Shown: positions 63,293-64,000 of the stretch, in pieces
How positions within the stretch are numbered: the first letter of the stretch is position 1
Layout: every line of letters begins with the position of its first letter
DNA from: Oscillospiraceae bacterium
GTDB taxonomy: Bacteria > Bacillota > Clostridia > Oscillospirales > Oscillospiraceae
NCBI GenBank assembly: GCA_015067845.1
Contig: SVLT01000009.1
Coordinates: forward strand, 1 to 64,000
Direction: 5' to 3'
Length of the DNA stretch: 64,000 nt
The notes under the pieces: model-generated
The model's input: only the letters and a program-made list of their open reading frames with translations
What the model was told of the DNA's origin: nothing
The model's database searches: none
Made by a program: the position numbers and the translations under genes

Positions 63293-63820
63293 ATGAAATT
63301 ACTGATTGCATCGGATATCCACGGCTCGGCATACTATTGCGGCAAGCTGATGGAAGTTCTGGAACGGGAACGCCCGGACAAACTGCTTCTTTTAGGCGAT
63401 CTTTTATACCACGGCCCACGCAATGACCTGCCCCGGGATTATGCCCCCAAGCAGGTGATCGAAATGCTGTCGGCCCACAAGGATATCATCACCGCCGTTC
63501 GGGGCAACTGCGAGGCGGAAGTGGATCAAATGGTTTTGCCCTTTTCCTGTATGGCGGATTTCGCCCAACTGGAAGTGGACGGCAAGCTGTTCCATTTGAC
63601 TCACGGTCACCACGAAAATCCGGATACTCTGCCGCCCCTGCCGGAGGGCAGTGTGTTCCTTTCCGGTCACACCCATGTAAAAATGGACGAAGTACGCGCT
63701 GGCATCCACTGTATCAATCCCGGAAGCGTGTCCATTCCCAAGGACGGAAGCCACAGCTGCATGATTTACCGGGGCGGTGTATTTACTGTCGTTTCGTTGG
63801 AGGATGCCCATGGAATGTGA
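63293..63820 (+). CDS. YfcE-like metallophosphoesterase
   Basis: The protein has 175 residues. ATG 63293 is chosen because AGGAG lies 5 bp upstream; a GTG 6 bp earlier would sit on that site. Metal-binding motifs in order are SDIHG, LGDLLYHGPRND, RGNCEAE, THGHHEN and SGHTHV, all of the calcineurin-like fold of YfcE/MJ0936 phosphodiesterases. It hydrolyses phosphodiesters; the physiological substrate is unknown. Its end overlaps the next small gene by 11 bp. Confidence 0.93.
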   Translation: MKLLIASDIHGSAYYCGKLMEVLERERPDKLLLLGDLLYHGPRNDLPRDYAPKQVIEMLSAHKDIITAVRGNCEAEVDQMVLPFSCMADFAQLEVDGKLFHLTHGHHENPDTLPPLPEGSVFLSGHTHVKMDEVRAGIHCINPGSVSIPKDGSHSCMIYRGGVFTVVSLEDAHGM

Positions 63821-63983
63821 GTGCGAGACCTGCTGGTACTATGATTATGATGAGGAATACGATGAGTATTTCTGCATGATGGACTTGGATGAGGATGAAG
63901 TCTACCGCTTTTTCAGCTCCGGAAAAAACCGTTGCCCCTACTACCGCCAGGGCGACGATTACACCCTTGCTAGGAGGCAATAA
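63810..63983 (+). CDS. DUF6472-like small Cys/Asp-rich protein
   Basis: The protein has 57 residues. The ATG at 63810 follows TTGGAGG with 6-bp spacing; an ATG two codons earlier is possible. The sequence is very acidic with CETCWYYDYD, FCMMDLDEDE and CPYYRQGDDY, matching the pattern I recall for DUF6472 proteins, which may bind a metal through four cysteines. The function is unknown. It overlaps the phosphodiesterase gene. Confidence 0.8.
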   Translation: MECECETCWYYDYDEEYDEYFCMMDLDEDEVYRFFSSGKNRCPYYRQGDDYTLARRQ

Positions 63984-63984
63984 T

Positions 63985-64000
63985 ATGATTCGATATTTGG
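63985..64000 (+). CDS. Start of a further gene, truncated by the window edge
   Basis: An ATG at 63985 has AGGAGG 7 bp upstream and begins MIRYL before the edge. Only the start is visible; no identity can be given. Close spacing to the preceding stop (TAA at 63981-63983) suggests the same transcript. Confidence 0.5.

Overview
The window looks like a chromosomal segment from a low-to-mid GC Gram-positive anaerobe of class Clostridia. An Oscillospirales-type gut commensal is my best guess. The support is AGGAGG-type ribosome binding sites, sigma-A style promoters, an HPr kinase, a PPi-dependent phosphofructokinase, the diaminopimelate dehydrogenase route to lysine, KtrAB-like potassium uptake, SipW-type secretion signals, BspA-like leucine-rich repeats and dockerin/cohesin-like modules. 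Placement below class level is inference.

Layout. (1) 1-1590: the tail of an unidentified gene, then a 38-residue peptide gene followed by a hairpin and a radical SAM/SPASM enzyme, which is a candidate RiPP cassette. (2) 1734-11185: a 2694-residue secreted protein ending in a dockerin-like module, followed by a membrane-anchored protein with a cohesin-like domain. These may be a docking pair. (3) 11199-32197: a co-oriented, tightly packed 13-gene locus, the most unusual part of the window. It encodes a degenerate HD-GYP/EAL protein, two SipW-type signal peptidases, at least seven secreted or membrane-tethered proteins (four carry a conserved W-x-x-L-S-x-x-P motif just after an N-terminal transmembrane segment), and, in the middle, a membrane-anchored McrB-like AAA+ ATPase with a DUF2357-like coiled-coil partner. 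I found no nuclease domain beside this pair. I propose a SipW-processed surface fibre or appendage system driven or controlled by an AAA+ machine. The abundant subunit would be 13793-15889. The 1701-residue protein at 27092-32197 carries the same domain plus a long extension and would be a tip or cap.

(4) 32200-38030: small envelope genes: a polytopic membrane protein, an Lgt-like transferase, a BspA-like LRR protein, a two-gene chromate transporter and a YD-repeat lipoprotein. (5) 38042-41013: a sugar oxidoreductase/isomerase pair divergent from an AraC regulator. (6) 41063-44585: a lysine riboswitch upstream of dapA-ddh-lysA. (7) 44624-53950: a housekeeping run of KtrB/KtrA, an rRNA/tRNA methyltransferase, dprA, topA, trmFO, plsX and rnc. 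(8) 54082-64000: a creatininase-like protein, PPi-phosphofructokinase, class II aldolase, hprK, an RluA-type pseudouridine synthase, a hemolysin III family protein, a CBS protein, an XRE membrane regulator, 5-formyl-THF cyclo-ligase, a DUF1643 protein, a phosphodiesterase, a DUF6472-like protein and the first codons of one more gene.

Intergenic repeats (a MITE-like 136-bp inverted repeat and GGGGCGGC-type palindromes) lie in the housekeeping half. I saw no tRNA, rRNA, CRISPR array, transposase gene or phage genes. All functions are read from sequence motifs without database searches.
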